From contig JASLGV010000007.1 in assembly GCA_030149995.1 (NCBI GenBank), positions 1 through 6,226 on the forward strand: a stretch of DNA of 6,226 nt. The letters run 5' to 3'. The position numbers and the translations under genes were made by a program. This document shows positions 5,789 through 6,226 of the stretch, piece after piece. The notes beneath the pieces are model-generated. The model made no database searches. It was not told the DNA's origin and saw only the letters and a program-made list of their open reading frames with translations. Positions within the stretch are counted from its first letter, which is position 1. Every line of letters starts with the position of its first letter. Source of the stretch: Pedobacter sp. GTDB taxonomy: Bacteria > Bacteroidota > Bacteroidia > Sphingobacteriales > Sphingobacteriaceae.

Positions 5789-6226
5789 TTATGGAGCAGG
5801 GAAACTAAAATTATATGTTCCGTTTCCATCTAAACCATTTATACTTACAATGTTATTTCTTGTTTGCGGAAGTGCTTTTTTAAGATCTTCCACACTGTTA
5901 ACGGCCTGTCCGTTTACTTTTGTAATAATCAGCCCCTTCGGAATACTGAAATTATCAAAAGCTTTGCCAGATTCAACGCTGGTAACCACTACCCCGCCGC
6001 TAATACCATATTTCGATTTTTGCTGAGCAGATACCGGAGCAAAGCTGGCTCCAAACTTAGCAACCGATTCGCCTTTTGCCGAATTATTAGCAACTACGCC
6101 TACACTCGATTCGCCTTTAAGCGTTACGGTATAATCTTTCAGGTTTCCATCTCTCAAAATGGTAAGACGCACTTTATCACCCGGATTCAGACGACCAATT
6201 TTTTCCTGTAAGTCTGGCGAATCGTA
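5789..6226 (-). CDS. HtrA/DegP/DegQ-family serine endoprotease, C-terminal part only
   Basis: The frame is open from the right edge of the window to a TAA at 5789-5791 (145 residues seen); the trypsin-like protease domain lies beyond the window. Fragment residues 1-36 are the end of the first PDZ domain: YDSPDLQEKIGRLNPGDKV followed by LTILRDGNLKDYTVTL, a typical HtrA pattern. After a linker, residues 58-118 form most of a second PDZ domain, with the ligand-binding loop YGISGGVVV (73-81), then KGLIITKVNGQAV and VEDLKKAL. The protein ends NFSFPAP. HtrA proteases act in the periplasm as protease and chaperone on misfolded envelope proteins. The GTG at 6172 lies inside PDZ1 and is not the start. 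DegP and DegQ cannot be separated from this part. The gene converges on the copper-protein gene and shares its terminator. Confidence 0.93.
   Translation of the reverse strand, partial: YDSPDLQEKIGRLNPGDKVRLTILRDGNLKDYTVTLKGESSVGVVANNSAKGESVAKFGASFAPVSAQQKSKYGISGGVVVTSVESGKAFDNFSIPKGLIITKVNGQAVNSVEDLKKALPQTRNNIVSINGLDGNGTYNFSFPAP

Noticed and set aside
5775..6211. Plus-strand frames over the protease gene (5775-6026 and 5864-6211)
   Set aside because: The minus strand encodes unmistakable PDZ domains here, and the plus frames show no domain.

Overview
The window looks like chromosomal DNA of a Bacteroidota bacterium, most likely of the Sphingobacteriaceae (Pedobacter/Mucilaginibacter type). 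The evidence is moderate GC, very AT-rich spacers, absence of clear Shine-Dalgarno sequences, TAnnTTTG-type -7 promoter elements, a diheme sdhCAB operon, and a TonB C-terminal domain joined to a receptor-plug-like segment. The genus is inferred, not shown.

Layout. Positions 1-551 (+) hold the 3' end of a protein with a TonB C-terminal domain followed by a plug-like segment. It is followed by a plus-strand terminator near 606-642 and about 180 bases of AT-rich DNA with no recognisable content. Next comes the minus-strand operon sdhC (4423-3743), sdhA (3725-1746), sdhB (1657-887). A -7 promoter element lies at 4455-4462, and a clean intrinsic terminator at 823-850 ends the operon. sdhC and sdhA are 17 bases apart, but the 88-base sdhA-sdhB gap is almost filled by a degenerate heptamer repeat that can fold back on itself. 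A spacer of about 420 bases separates the operon from a minus-strand CspA-family cold-shock gene (5037-4846), which has its own -7 element and terminator. On the plus strand, 5394-5738 encodes a 114-residue, Cys/His-rich, four-helix-bundle (DUF326/Csp-like) copper-binding protein. It converges through a shared bidirectional terminator (5737-5770) with the 3' end of a minus-strand HtrA/DegP/DegQ-family periplasmic serine protease that runs off the right edge.

How the genes relate. SdhC, SdhA and SdhB form the membrane succinate:quinone oxidoreductase (complex II), linking the TCA cycle to the quinone pool. The other genes look like separate transcription units: surface or envelope signalling (TonB/plug protein), RNA chaperoning (Csp), cytosolic copper buffering (DUF326 protein) and periplasmic protein quality control (HtrA).

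I found no mobile element, CRISPR array, RNA gene or defence system, and no clear new multi-gene system. The least ordinary signals are the heptamer tract inside the sdh operon, the TonB-plug fusion that lacks a barrel, and dyad sequences in front of the cold-shock and copper-protein genes.
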